A DNA stretch of 64,000 nucleotides from UBA4408 sp002389785 (GTDB lineage Bacteria; Bacteroidota; Bacteroidia; UBA4408). The stretch spans positions 124,001 through 188,000 of the forward strand of contig DAORJK010000005.1 in NCBI GenBank assembly GCA_035438985.1, in the 5' to 3' direction. Positions 42,686-51,301 of this stretch are shown here, in pieces. Positions within the stretch are counted from its first letter, which is position 1, and the number at the start of each line of letters is the position of its first letter. The position numbers and the translations under genes were made by a program. The notes under the pieces are model-generated. The model saw nothing but the letters and a program-made list of their open reading frames with translations, was not told the origin of the DNA and did no database searches.

Positions 42686-43102
42686 TTACTTGGTTTTAAT
42701 TTTAAAAGCTTTTGCTCTTAAGGTTACTGTTTTTTTCTTGCCTAAAAACTGGTACTGAGTTTTTTCAGTCGCAGCAAAAGGAAGTACAAAATCAGCATCA
42801 GGTTTTTGCATTAACGCATCGTAAGAAGCATTACCTACGGCTCGGTCGGTTGGAACTAAACCACCCAACATACCCCCGCCTACTGAACCTACATAATATC
42901 TACGTCCACCTAAAGGTAAACCTAAGACATAGGATTGGGTGGCAGTGCCTGTAACTTCACCTACATATTCTAAATCATTCATAGTTAACTGCACATTGGT
43001 AATAATAGGTGCAGAAGTAATCATTTTACTATTCATGGTACAAGAAGATGCAAAGGTGAGTATAAAGCCTGCTAATAAATAAGTTACTTTTAATTTTTTC
43101 AT
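42686..43102 (-). CDS. Small lipoprotein of unknown function
   Basis: A 138-residue protein with a signal peptide and lipobox ASSC. The mature region contains VQLTMNDLEYVGEVTGTATQ, a glycine-rich VGSVGGGMLGG stretch, AVGNASYDALMQKPDADF and a basic C-terminus. The pattern resembles small Bacteroidota lipoproteins with a conserved ASYDAL-type segment (similar to YnbE- or DUF6567-type proteins), but the assignment is uncertain. It follows the outer-membrane barrel gene after 30 bases and shares its terminator. Confidence 0.72.
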   Translation of the reverse strand: MKKLKVTYLLAGFILTFASSCTMNSKMITSAPIITNVQLTMNDLEYVGEVTGTATQSYVLGLPLGGRRYYVGSVGGGMLGGLVPTDRAVGNASYDALMQKPDADFVLPFAATEKTQYQFLGKKKTVTLRAKAFKIKTK

Positions 43103-43132
43103 AATTCTTTTTTTAGAGGTTTATACTATCAA

Positions 43133-43972
43133 TTACTTGCCGAAATAAATATTTACAGCTAAACGCACATTTTGGTTAGTATCCATTCCAAAATTACTTT
43201 TCTTCAATTCTTTGTATTTAGCATTGTCTTGAGCACCGGCTGCATCGTTTTCTTGAGTAAAATACTCAATTGATTCAGTATGATCACCCACAGTTTGTTC
43301 GGTTTCAACTTTGGTTTTACCACCAATGTTCCATTTAGCATTTAAGCCATATTCCAATCCAACTGAAATTGGTAACTGTGCAACAAAAATGTTAAATCCA
43401 ACTATCCAACCTAATCCAACTACTGTATTTTTAGTAGTCATAGTAGTATTAGAAACAGTTTTGTTTGGAGTAGTATTCACAGTTTTGTTGTCGATTGAAC
43501 GATCCTTTTTTAAACCTAAATAAAGATCAGCCCCAGTGTACACATCAAAAATATTTCCAGCATTGAAGTGTTTTTCAATACCCGGAACCAAAATAATTTC
43601 GCGGGAATTTCTTTTGATTTCATTTTCAAAAGTTGTTTGAGGCGAAACTTGGTTTAACGCAGAAGAATCTAAAGATGTACCAATTGATTTTCCAGATTTT
43701 TTGTATAAACGCACACCAAATCTAAAAGCCATATCATCTTCCAGATACTTTTTAAATGTAAGAAGATCTCCAGCTCTTAATAAATTACCGCTGTAAAGTC
43801 CGGCAGTTGAAGAATCCTTGTTAGTTCCGATAGCAAAAGTTAATGCCATGTCACCTTTAACAGGACGAGCACCTAATTTTTCTACCCAAACATCATTTTC
43901 GCGTGTAGATAATTGCGCATAGCTTGAAGAAACTCCAAAAGCCAATGCAACCAATAATAAAACTTTTTTCAT
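43133..43972 (-). CDS. Outer-membrane beta-barrel protein
   Basis: A 279-residue protein with a signal peptide ending SYAQ. Alternating hydrophobic strands occur throughout: DMALTFAIGTN, MAFRFGVRLYKKSG, FDVYTGADLYLGLKK, VVGLGWIVGFNIFV and ISVGLEYGLNAKWNIGG. It ends VRLAVNIYFGK. This is the general porin-like small barrel fold of Bacteroidota; the cargo or role is unknown. It leads a two-gene unit with the small lipoprotein and has a clear promoter. Confidence 0.78.
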   Translation of the reverse strand: MKKVLLLVALAFGVSSSYAQLSTRENDVWVEKLGARPVKGDMALTFAIGTNKDSSTAGLYSGNLLRAGDLLTFKKYLEDDMAFRFGVRLYKKSGKSIGTSLDSSALNQVSPQTTFENEIKRNSREIILVPGIEKHFNAGNIFDVYTGADLYLGLKKDRSIDNKTVNTTPNKTVSNTTMTTKNTVVGLGWIVGFNIFVAQLPISVGLEYGLNAKWNIGGKTKVETEQTVGDHTESIEYFTQENDAAGAQDNAKYKELKKSNFGMDTNQNVRLAVNIYFGK

Positions 43973-44015
43973 AGTTGTTGTTTTTAGTTAAACTTTTTTT
44001 AAGTTAAATTTTGGT

Positions 44016-44043
44016 CAAAGATATAGAAATTAACAACTGACAA
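44016..44043 (-). promoter_or_regulatory. Promoter of the barrel-lipoprotein unit
   Basis: On the minus strand TTG (44041-44043), 17 bases, TATCTTTG (44016-44023), 43 bases before the start codon. Confidence 0.55.
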
Positions 44044-44202
44044 GCATGATTTGCATCAGTGTACTTATGAACAGCGGCCTGTTAATACTAAAGTTGCTGA
44101 TAAACATGAGGTTTAAAATATTCTATCGGATGAATTTTAGTAAGATTTTAAAAAAACGGGAATGTCAACATCGTGCGCAAACAGAACATAAATTTGTTTT
44201 GT

Positions 44203-46569
44203 TTAGAATGGATACCCAATTCCAAAATTCACTGTAATTTCTTTTAACTGTGGATTTTTTATTAACCAGCGATCTTCTATTGCATAAGCCGGATCATATA
44301 CAGGGTAGGCTGCATCCAATCGAATAACAAAGAATGAAAAATCAAACCGCAATCCAAAACCTGCACCTAAGGCCATATCGCGTATAAAATTTTGGGTAGT
44401 AAAATTAGCTCCGGGCGCATTCTCATCTTTTTTCAATAACCAAATGTTACCTGCGTCCACAAAGGTTGCTGCATTTAAATACTTGTATACATTGTAGCGG
44501 TATTCTAAGTTAAATTCAATTTTCATATCACCGGTTTGATCAACCAATGATTCATAGTCGTTGGGTAAGGAACCCGGTCCTAACCTACGTGTTTTCCATG
44601 CTCGAATATCATTTACCCCACCTCCATAAAAACTCTTCACAAAGGGAAGTACTTTTGAATTTCCATAAGGTTGGCCAAAACCTAAAAAGGTACGTGCTAC
44701 CAATTTACTTAGGGCTCCGGTTTTACGATAAAATCGGTAATCGGCATTTGTTTTCCAATATTGAGCATACTTAATTCCAAATTTTTGATAAGCGCCATCC
44801 TCCGTTTTCTCAGTTCCTATTAAGTTGTTATAAAAGGTTGGAATATTTCCTCCAGTTTCAATATCAAAACGGAAGTACGAAAAATTGCTCACCTTCACTA
44901 AATCTTGATTGTTATAAATTAAATTAAACTGAATTGAGTTTACAAACAAGGGATCATATCGTTTAATACTTATTGGGTTTCCCGAATTCACCAATTTATC
45001 GCGGAAGTCGGCATCCAAAAATACTTTCACAAAATTAATTTCAGAAGGAGTAAAAGTTAGTCGAATAAACTTTTGCTTGAAAGGTCGCCAGGTATAATTG
45101 AACGAGAAATTAGCAATGGTACCGTTGTATTCGGGACGCTTTTGATAATCGTATGAAAATACTAACTGTGTTTTGGGTTTTAAATTGCGGATCTTAATTT
45201 TTTCGGGTAATGGAAAAATGATACGCGGAAAATTAAGTGAGAATTCAGGTCCTATTTGATAAATATTAAATGGATTTATTGTGGAGGCAATTCCATCAAC
45301 AATACCATCGTTGGTAGTAATATTTTGCACCTCCAAACCTCCTTTTAATTTTACTTCAAAAATTTCGGCACCTCTAAACACATTTTTATTTTGGTAAATT
45401 AAATTCCCGGAAACTCCAAAATTTCCAGAGTTGTAAGTACCTTCACCTGATACCGAAAACGATTGCTTAGGAGCAGGTGTAAGCTGCACAAAGGCGTTCA
45501 ACAGGTGCTTTAAACTGTCGGATGTTGTTTCTTTTAAAACCACATTTATAAATTTAAATGCTTTTAGGTTTCCCATCAGTTTATAGGTTTCGTCTACATT
45601 TTCCTGACAAAACATATCGCCTTGAGAGAGAAAAAATGGCCGCACCAATATTTTCTTTCGGTAACGCATTTGTCGATCGTACAAAAACACATAATTTAAA
45701 TACTCGGTAGAATCGGTATAAGCGCGAAACTTTTGCTTGGGAGTAAAATCGGGTTCGATGTAAATTTTATTCAGCCAATACTTATTGTGCGTTGACTCAA
45801 TAATACTATCTGTATCAGGAATTTTTTTCTCCGGGTTTTTAATTCTAAGTGTTAAATTAATACTGTTTGAACCAAGACTACTATCGGCATCAAAATGTAT
45901 GTATTCCTTTAAAAAATAATAATACCCGTTGTTGCGCAGTAATTTTGTAATGCGCTCTCGTTCTAGTTCCAATAAAAATTCATCGTAATTAATCCCTGCT
46001 TTCACCAATGAGTTTGACGAATCGTTCATTACCAATGCACCAATATCGTTATCGTTAATAGAAGTGGTGTAGGTATTAATTTTATAGGGTTTACCTGTTT
46101 TTATAAAATACGTTACCCAGGATTGTTGCTTTTTGTAAACTGTTTCATCTTTTACTTGCGCATTGAAATAACCCTTTTTGTTTAAAAACAATTTTAATTG
46201 GATAACCGATTTACGGGTAAGAGAAGTGTCGAGTAAAACAGGTTCTTCTCCTATTACATTTTTAAGCCAGTTTTTGTATTTTCTCGTTTTACCAAAATTC
46301 GCAAAATTGTAAAACCACAAATGGAAACGAATAAAACGACGATTACCAACACGAATAATTGCCTTGTTGGGTTTTTGCTTTACAATATTATTAAGCTCTT
46401 CGGAATCAACTTTTGAATTGTCTATTTTCACCTGATAGCTGGCCATGAGGTATTGATTACTTTCTAACTTACGGGCCGGATTACAGGCCAGAAGCAGGAT
46501 AAGTGATAAAAATACCAGTATCGGAATGTAAAAAGTCGTTTTCAACGAATTGAAAAAATTTGCGGTCAA
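44203..46569 (-). CDS. tamL: TamL-like lipidated Omp85 outer-membrane protein
   Basis: BamA/TamA superfamily protein of 788 residues. Its N-terminus is a lipoprotein signal with lipobox LLAC, the feature that separates TamL from TamA. POTRA-type modules follow (about 40-380: RFIRFHLWFYNFANFG, VLLDTSLTRKSVIQLKLFLNKKGYFNAQVKDE in segments), then a barrel with SVSGEGTYNSGNFGVSGN, the FYGGGVNDIRAWKTRRLGPG motif and a terminal strand ending GIGYPF. It probably helps insert outer-membrane proteins or move lipid with TamB, which is not adjacent here. No ATG is available: the start is TTG, either at 46569 or eight codons downstream, where MKTTFYIPILVF would make a more standard signal. Confidence 0.85.
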   Translation of the reverse strand: MTANFFNSLKTTFYIPILVFLSLILLLACNPARKLESNQYLMASYQVKIDNSKVDSEELNNIVKQKPNKAIIRVGNRRFIRFHLWFYNFANFGKTRKYKNWLKNVIGEEPVLLDTSLTRKSVIQLKLFLNKKGYFNAQVKDETVYKKQQSWVTYFIKTGKPYKINTYTTSINDNDIGALVMNDSSNSLVKAGINYDEFLLELERERITKLLRNNGYYYFLKEYIHFDADSSLGSNSINLTLRIKNPEKKIPDTDSIIESTHNKYWLNKIYIEPDFTPKQKFRAYTDSTEYLNYVFLYDRQMRYRKKILVRPFFLSQGDMFCQENVDETYKLMGNLKAFKFINVVLKETTSDSLKHLLNAFVQLTPAPKQSFSVSGEGTYNSGNFGVSGNLIYQNKNVFRGAEIFEVKLKGGLEVQNITTNDGIVDGIASTINPFNIYQIGPEFSLNFPRIIFPLPEKIKIRNLKPKTQLVFSYDYQKRPEYNGTIANFSFNYTWRPFKQKFIRLTFTPSEINFVKVFLDADFRDKLVNSGNPISIKRYDPLFVNSIQFNLIYNNQDLVKVSNFSYFRFDIETGGNIPTFYNNLIGTEKTEDGAYQKFGIKYAQYWKTNADYRFYRKTGALSKLVARTFLGFGQPYGNSKVLPFVKSFYGGGVNDIRAWKTRRLGPGSLPNDYESLVDQTGDMKIEFNLEYRYNVYKYLNAATFVDAGNIWLLKKDENAPGANFTTQNFIRDMALGAGFGLRFDFSFFVIRLDAAYPVYDPAYAIEDRWLIKNPQLKEITVNFGIGYPF

Positions 46570-46607
46570 GATACAAAAAGAACCTACACAAGTTTTGTGC
46601 TTAGCTA

Positions 46608-46637
46608 TTGCGATATTAACAGAATGCTGTAGGTTTG
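46608..46637 (+). promoter_or_regulatory. Promoter of the SpoU methyltransferase gene
   Basis: TTG (46608-46610), 19 bases, TAGGTTTG (46630-46637), 32 bases before the ATG. Confidence 0.55.
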
Positions 46638-46669
46638 TTGTGAAAAAGTTTTAAAAGCTAAATTCGGTA

Positions 46670-47425
46670 ATGATTTCAAAAGCCCAAATACAATTTATAC
46701 AATCGCTTCAACAAAAAAAACACAGGCAGCACCATCGTTTATTTATTGCTGAAGGAACTAAAATAGCAAAGGAATTACTTGCCTGCCCTCATCGCTTGCA
46801 TTCGGTATACGCAAGTGCCGATTGGATTCATCAGCATTCGCAAAAGCTGGATACTCTAAAAGTGGTGGAAGTAAATGAGCAAAGTTTAAAAAAGATAAGT
46901 TTGCTTGCCAGCCCCAATGAAGTAGTGTGTATAGTTAAAATGGAGGCTGTTGATTTTGACATCCACCGACTCGCATCTGAATTTTGTTTAGCCTTGCATG
47001 AGGTGCAGGATCCGGGAAATTTAGGAACCATCATTCGCCTGGCCGATTGGTTTGGAATTGAAACCGTACTTTGTTCAGAAGGCACTGTAGATGCTTACAA
47101 TCCAAAGGTTGTTCAGGCAACCATGGGTTCATTTTTACGCTGCAATGTGCATTACTGCGATTTAAAACAGTGTCTTGAATTTGCAAATCAAAACCAGCTG
47201 CCCAGTTATGCCGCTGTTTTAGATGGAACATCCATTTATAAAACAAAACTTCAGGAAAATGGTTTATTGATTATGGGCAATGAGTCAAAGGGAATTTCGA
47301 AAGAGTTACTGAACTTAGTAAAGTATAAAATAAGTATTCCTTCATTTTCAAAAATGAACAGTGATTCATTAAATGTTTCGATTGCTACAGCAATACTTTG
47401 CAGCGAATTAAGAAGAACGAATTGA
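46670..47425 (+). CDS. SpoU/TrmH-family RNA 2'-O-methyltransferase
   Basis: A SPOUT-fold methyltransferase of 251 residues acting on rRNA or tRNA. An N-terminal substrate-binding region (KHRQHHRLFIAEGTKIAKEL) is followed by the SPOUT domain with ALHEVQDPGNLGTIIRLADWFG, KVVQATMGSFLRC, LLIMGNESKGIS and SIPSFSKMNSDSLNVSIATAI, the three conserved motifs of the family. Whether it is RlmB-like (rRNA G2251) or another target is open. It is divergent from the TamL-like gene. Confidence 0.93.
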   Translation: MISKAQIQFIQSLQQKKHRQHHRLFIAEGTKIAKELLACPHRLHSVYASADWIHQHSQKLDTLKVVEVNEQSLKKISLLASPNEVVCIVKMEAVDFDIHRLASEFCLALHEVQDPGNLGTIIRLADWFGIETVLCSEGTVDAYNPKVVQATMGSFLRCNVHYCDLKQCLEFANQNQLPSYAAVLDGTSIYKTKLQENGLLIMGNESKGISKELLNLVKYKISIPSFSKMNSDSLNVSIATAILCSELRRTN

Positions 47426-47495
47426 TTCAACATTTTGTCAAATTGTATTTTGAATAGAACAGACAAATTCATTATTTTTAAAAAAAATTATCTGC

Positions 47496-48218
47496 ATGCT
47501 TTTCGAAAAAATAAATGTAGAACTTGAACTAAAGCAAAAGCAACAAACCGATCAGCGTTTGATGGATGAAGTTATTTCACTTTTTGAAATGGCTGCTTCT
47601 CGCGAGCAACGGATTTTAAAACGCCTTAAAAGCAAACCCAACGATAACCTTTCAACTATTTCACCGGAAGGTTTAGACACTACTAGAATTTTTAGCCTAG
47701 AAAGCATTCATGAAATTTGTGTAAAATACCGCCTTCGATTTTTGGATGCACGGTATTTTAAGGCTGATTTTCCATATGAAGCAGTGCAAGAAATTGCCAC
47801 TTTTGAAAAAGCTCGCGCATGTAGGATTGAACAATTTAAAATAATGGCTCCAAGCGGAATTTTTGAATTAAGCGACATACATGATGACCCTTTATTATTT
47901 GCTCAACTTAACGAAAACACTTTTTATTTACTACATCGATGGGGAAAGGATTTAAAGTGGTATCGTGGAATATTAAACTATCCGTTTCGCAGTATTTACA
48001 GTTTCTTTTATTCCATTGTAGTAGTAGCTGGAATTGTGGCCTGGAGTTTTCCGTTTGAATGGCTTAATGTCGCCAAAAGCGGTGAATTAACCTTTCGCTT
48101 TTGGTTGAACACACATTTTACTATTGCCTTTTTCTTTTTCTTTTTGTTTTTAGGCTCACTTTCTCATTTCAATTTTAGCGAGAGCAATTGGAACAGCCGC
48201 CATTACAATAAGGAATAA
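47496..48218 (+). CDS. Membrane protein of unknown function
   Basis: A 240-residue protein I do not recognise. The first 165 residues are soluble and charged, with a predicted coiled-coil start (ELELKQKQQTDQRLMDEVISLF) and a region HEICVKYRLRFLDARYF. Two membrane segments follow near residues 172-190 and 208-228 (FTIAFFFFFLFLGSLSHF). The C-terminus SNWNSRHYNKE is again hydrophilic. The soluble part is likely cytoplasmic. It starts 70 bases after the methyltransferase gene and is convergent with the halogenase-like gene. Confidence 0.65.
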   Translation: MLFEKINVELELKQKQQTDQRLMDEVISLFEMAASREQRILKRLKSKPNDNLSTISPEGLDTTRIFSLESIHEICVKYRLRFLDARYFKADFPYEAVQEIATFEKARACRIEQFKIMAPSGIFELSDIHDDPLLFAQLNENTFYLLHRWGKDLKWYRGILNYPFRSIYSFFYSIVVVAGIVAWSFPFEWLNVAKSGELTFRFWLNTHFTIAFFFFFLFLGSLSHFNFSESNWNSRHYNKE

Positions 48219-48225
48219 AAATGGC

Positions 48226-49497
48226 TTAATTCACTTGTAAATCCTTTACATCGCGGTTGTGAAGTCGTCCAAGTTTCATTAAATCGATTAATGAACCGGT
48301 AACAAAGCGCAGGAAATAACGACTATAGCGGGTATATACAGCTTCACCGGTAAAAATTCGAGTAAGGTATTTTACCATGTGTGGGGCAATAAATTTTCCG
48401 AAGGGTGTATGCATACGGTCTTGACCAACTCGAAATAAAGTAAACAGGCGACCATTGTACCATGTATCTACCACCCGTTGCCAAACTTGTAATTCCCATT
48501 TCTGTTCCTTTTCGTATTTTTTTAAAGCAGCAGGTGTTAAATCTTCTTCGTTTATTGCTTTAGCTAATCGAAATGCGCCTTTTAAAGCTAAAAACAATCC
48601 TGTAGAAAATATTGGATCTAAGAAACCTCCTGCATCGCCGGTTAATACCCAGTTTTTACCATAAAATCTTTCTGAAATTAATTGGTAATTACTGTACTTA
48701 ACCACATTCGTTTCACGTTTTGCATTGGCGGTAAGTCGACAAAGTGTATCATCAGCTTTTAAATAATTATCGTATTGTTCTTCGATTGTTTTTCCGTATT
48801 CTGGAAGGTGCGAAGGATTAATTACAACGCCAACAGAAGTACGTTCGGGTAAAGGTATGCGCCAGCTCCAACCTTTGTGTAAGCGGTGTAAATGAATGTT
48901 GCATGGATCAATTTTTTCGGCTCCCGAAAGGTGAGCAAAGAGCGCAACATCCTTTCTTTTCCCGGTTTTAACCGGAATATCCAACAAGCGAGCAATTGTA
49001 CGTGTACGTCCGGTGCAATCTACAATCCACTCGGGTTGTCCATTGAAAAAATCTTTACAAAACTCGATGGTTTCATTTGCCAGTTTTAATTCGTCGGAAT
49101 TACCGGTTTTTTCAATTTTAGCAAGGTGTTCAAAAAAAACTACTCCTTCACTTTTGGCTTTATTAAAAATGGTTTTATCGAATTTAATGCGGGGAACGTT
49201 GTACGCATAAGGATCAATTTTACCTTGTCCTGCCGAGAACGGTGAGGTAGTTTCTTCGTCTTTGCTCAACCAAACTGATGCTCCCGGTTTAAAAGTGCTA
49301 TACGATTTTACTTCGTCTTCTACACCCAAAGCTTTGAGCATAGGAATTACAGCAGGAACCAATGATTCGCCAACAATAATTTCGGGACGTTTTTCGAGAT
49401 AAAATACGGCCACTTTATGTCCGGCTCTTTTAAGTAAAATGGCAAGGGCACAACCAGAAGGTCCGCCACCGATAATTGCGATTGATTTTGACTTCAT
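48226..49497 (-). CDS. FAD-dependent oxidoreductase of the halogenase/geranylgeranyl reductase group
   Basis: A flavoprotein of 423 residues from the ATG giving MKSKSIAIIGGGPSGCALA; the frame extends 77 codons upstream, but those residues overlap the neighbouring gene and carry no family signal. Other marks are VVGESLVPAVIPMLKALGVE-type binding segments, IVDCTGRTR, the WSWRIPLPERTSVGVVI stretch and LTGDAGGFLDPIFSTGLFLAL. The GWSWRIP segment matches the GWxWxIP motif of flavin-dependent halogenases, though many members of the group do not halogenate. It lies 58 bases downstream of the CrtW-like gene on the same strand, consistent with a joint role in pigment or lipid formation. Confidence 0.82.
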   Translation of the reverse strand: MKSKSIAIIGGGPSGCALAILLKRAGHKVAVFYLEKRPEIIVGESLVPAVIPMLKALGVEDEVKSYSTFKPGASVWLSKDEETTSPFSAGQGKIDPYAYNVPRIKFDKTIFNKAKSEGVVFFEHLAKIEKTGNSDELKLANETIEFCKDFFNGQPEWIVDCTGRTRTIARLLDIPVKTGKRKDVALFAHLSGAEKIDPCNIHLHRLHKGWSWRIPLPERTSVGVVINPSHLPEYGKTIEEQYDNYLKADDTLCRLTANAKRETNVVKYSNYQLISERFYGKNWVLTGDAGGFLDPIFSTGLFLALKGAFRLAKAINEEDLTPAALKKYEKEQKWELQVWQRVVDTWYNGRLFTLFRVGQDRMHTPFGKFIAPHMVKYLTRIFTGEAVYTRYSRYFLRFVTGSLIDLMKLGRLHNRDVKDLQVN

Positions 49498-49555
49498 ACA
49501 ATACGAAACTAAATTTTGGGATGAAACAAACGAACTTGTAAAATGTTTATGAGGA

Positions 49556-50269
49556 CTACTTTTCGCTCCATAATTTCCACCAGGGTAGATAGGGTTTTTT
49601 GTGATGTTCGAGATGGTAACCAAAAAAATAACAGGATATAAAGCCCCACAAGTGATTCTTTTTTTGTGAGCGTGTTTTGTGAATATTATCAATAGTTTCG
49701 GGATGATTGTGAGGTTGATAAGTTCCAAAATAGAACAACTGTAAAGTGCTTAACAATGGAGGAAGTATCCAAAATAGGATCAGGTTTGCTTTGGGAATAT
49801 CAAAAAGGTAATGCAACAAATTAAATACAATAGCCAGTAACACAATTTGTGTGAGTGAAATATAATGCATCAAAAATTTCCAATACCAAGAAAAAAATCC
49901 ACCTTCATAAAAATCGGGATCATGCTCTGTTGCAACAGATTGATGGTGTTTACGATGTTCGGCCTTTACCTTTGAATAATCGAATGCTGCATACAAGGTT
50001 ATGCAAATGATACCTACCCATTTATTAATTTGCTTGTTTTCGCTTACCGTACCATGAAAAGTATCGTGAGCAGTGATGAACAAACCGGTATACAAATGGG
50101 TGAGCAATAAAACCCATAAAACATTTAAAGGTGAATAAAGATTGGTAGCAAACTTAAGCACAAGAACCAGGGCAATAAACCAAGTAACTATTACCAAAGC
50201 CGCCATAAACAATCCCTTTTGACCAATCGAAACTTTCATTCCCAATAAGCTCTCTGTAGCTTTTATCAA
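49556..50269 (-). CDS. CrtW-like beta-carotene ketolase / fatty acid desaturase-fold protein
   Basis: A membrane di-iron oxygenase of 237 residues with about four helices. The His boxes are HDTFHG (residue about 68), HRKHH, and HLEHHKKPYLPWW near the C-terminus, with the FGTYQPH segment between. The FGTYLPH and PWWKL features are typical of CrtW carotenoid 4-ketolases, more so than of ordinary acyl desaturases. It would act on beta-ionone rings of carotenoids, and the CrtI-like gene at 14 kb supports such a pathway. Neither crtY nor crtZ is nearby, so the exact substrate is inferred. It leads the minus-strand pair with the halogenase-like gene. Confidence 0.78.
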   Translation of the reverse strand: MIKATESLLGMKVSIGQKGLFMAALVIVTWFIALVLVLKFATNLYSPLNVLWVLLLTHLYTGLFITAHDTFHGTVSENKQINKWVGIICITLYAAFDYSKVKAEHRKHHQSVATEHDPDFYEGGFFSWYWKFLMHYISLTQIVLLAIVFNLLHYLFDIPKANLILFWILPPLLSTLQLFYFGTYQPHNHPETIDNIHKTRSQKKNHLWGFISCYFFGYHLEHHKKPYLPWWKLWSEK

Positions 50270-50401
50270 ATTTTTGATTAATTAATACTGTAAAATTTTA
50301 CACAAAAGTAAAGAAAATATTACGCCGAAAACTAACTTTCATCAGTTTATTCAAAATGTGTGAATAATATAAGCTCGGTTAATTTATTATGTTTGCACTT
50401 C

Positions 50402-51301
50402 ATGTTAAAAAGGAATCAAGTTTTTTGTATTTTGCTTGGAATCACAGTCTTTGCAAATGTAAATGCACAATCGTACTTTACTGTTGCAAGTGCATCATTT
50501 TCATACGTTTCTAAAACTGGAGTTCCCAAAAAAAACATCTATCAAAACGAAAATGCGACAGTAACCATTCCATTTACTGTTCAGGAAACAAATAAACTTT
50601 TGATTGGTTTAAACTATCATCGATTATCGCTTCGGTTTAACAATACTAATTCAAATCAACAGCATTATTATTCATCCGGATTGAACTTAGGGTATAACAT
50701 CAAACATCCAAACAACTCCCTCTTGGTGATGGTACTTATGCGTGATAATGCTGATTACACAACCTTTCAGACTTGCGATTTTCAACTTGGAGGGGCCTTT
50801 TTATATTCGAAAAACAAATCAGATAAACTGGTATTAAAGGCCGGTTTATATGCTAATTCGGAACAATTTGGGCTATTTTTAGCACCTTTGCTCGGACTTG
50901 ATTGGAGGATAACTGAAAAATGGAGAGCATATGGACTTATGCCCCAGTTTCTGAACATCGAAAATAAGGTTAACGCTCGAATTCGCTGGGGATTGGCCTA
51001 TCAAGCTCCTACTTCTACTTACCGCTTATCGAATCCAGTTCCGGATTTGTATTTGCAGCAAAATCAAGTTAGAGCCGGACTGTATGGCGATTTTTATTTC
51101 ACCAAAACCATTGCAGCACAAGTGAAAGTTGATTATCCACTACCTGCAAAATACAGAATTTTTACCAGTGAACAACGTTATGATTTAAATGTTTGGGGTA
51201 TCGGAATTGGAGGTTATCGCTCGCAACAGCCTGCTCCTGTGGTACTTTTAAAAAATGGAATAATTATTCAATTTGGACTTAGCTATCGAGTAGAACTATA
51301 A
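50402..51301 (+). CDS. Outer-membrane beta-barrel protein, DUF6268-like
   Basis: A 299-residue protein from the ATG, which begins a signal peptide (MLKRNQVFCILLGITVF, cleaved after NVNAQ); a GTG 14 codons upstream is in frame but would spoil it. The rest is a series of alternating strands (TNKLLIGLNYHRLSLRF, YYSSGLNLGYNI, ARIRWGLAYQAP, GLYGDFYFTKTIAAQVKVDY) ending FGLSYRVEL. It resembles the DUF6268 barrels of Bacteroidota; the name is tentative. A TATGTTTG box (50388-50395) ends only 6 bases before the ATG, so the transcript may be leaderless. The stop overlaps the end of the convergent HTTM-like gene by 19 bases. Confidence 0.72.
   Translation: MLKRNQVFCILLGITVFANVNAQSYFTVASASFSYVSKTGVPKKNIYQNENATVTIPFTVQETNKLLIGLNYHRLSLRFNNTNSNQQHYYSSGLNLGYNIKHPNNSLLVMVLMRDNADYTTFQTCDFQLGGAFLYSKNKSDKLVLKAGLYANSEQFGLFLAPLLGLDWRITEKWRAYGLMPQFLNIENKVNARIRWGLAYQAPTSTYRLSNPVPDLYLQQNQVRAGLYGDFYFTKTIAAQVKVDYPLPAKYRIFTSEQRYDLNVWGIGIGGYRSQQPAPVVLLKNGIIIQFGLSYRVEL

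Noticed and set aside
44046..44237. Plus-strand frame of 63 codons between the barrel gene and tamL
   Set aside because: No recognisable domain, biased composition, and it overlaps the 3' end of the TamL-like gene on the other strand.
49498..49728. 77-codon N-terminal extension of the halogenase-like gene
   Set aside because: It overlaps the start of the upstream CrtW-like region and lacks signal or family features; the internal ATG opens a perfect FAD motif.
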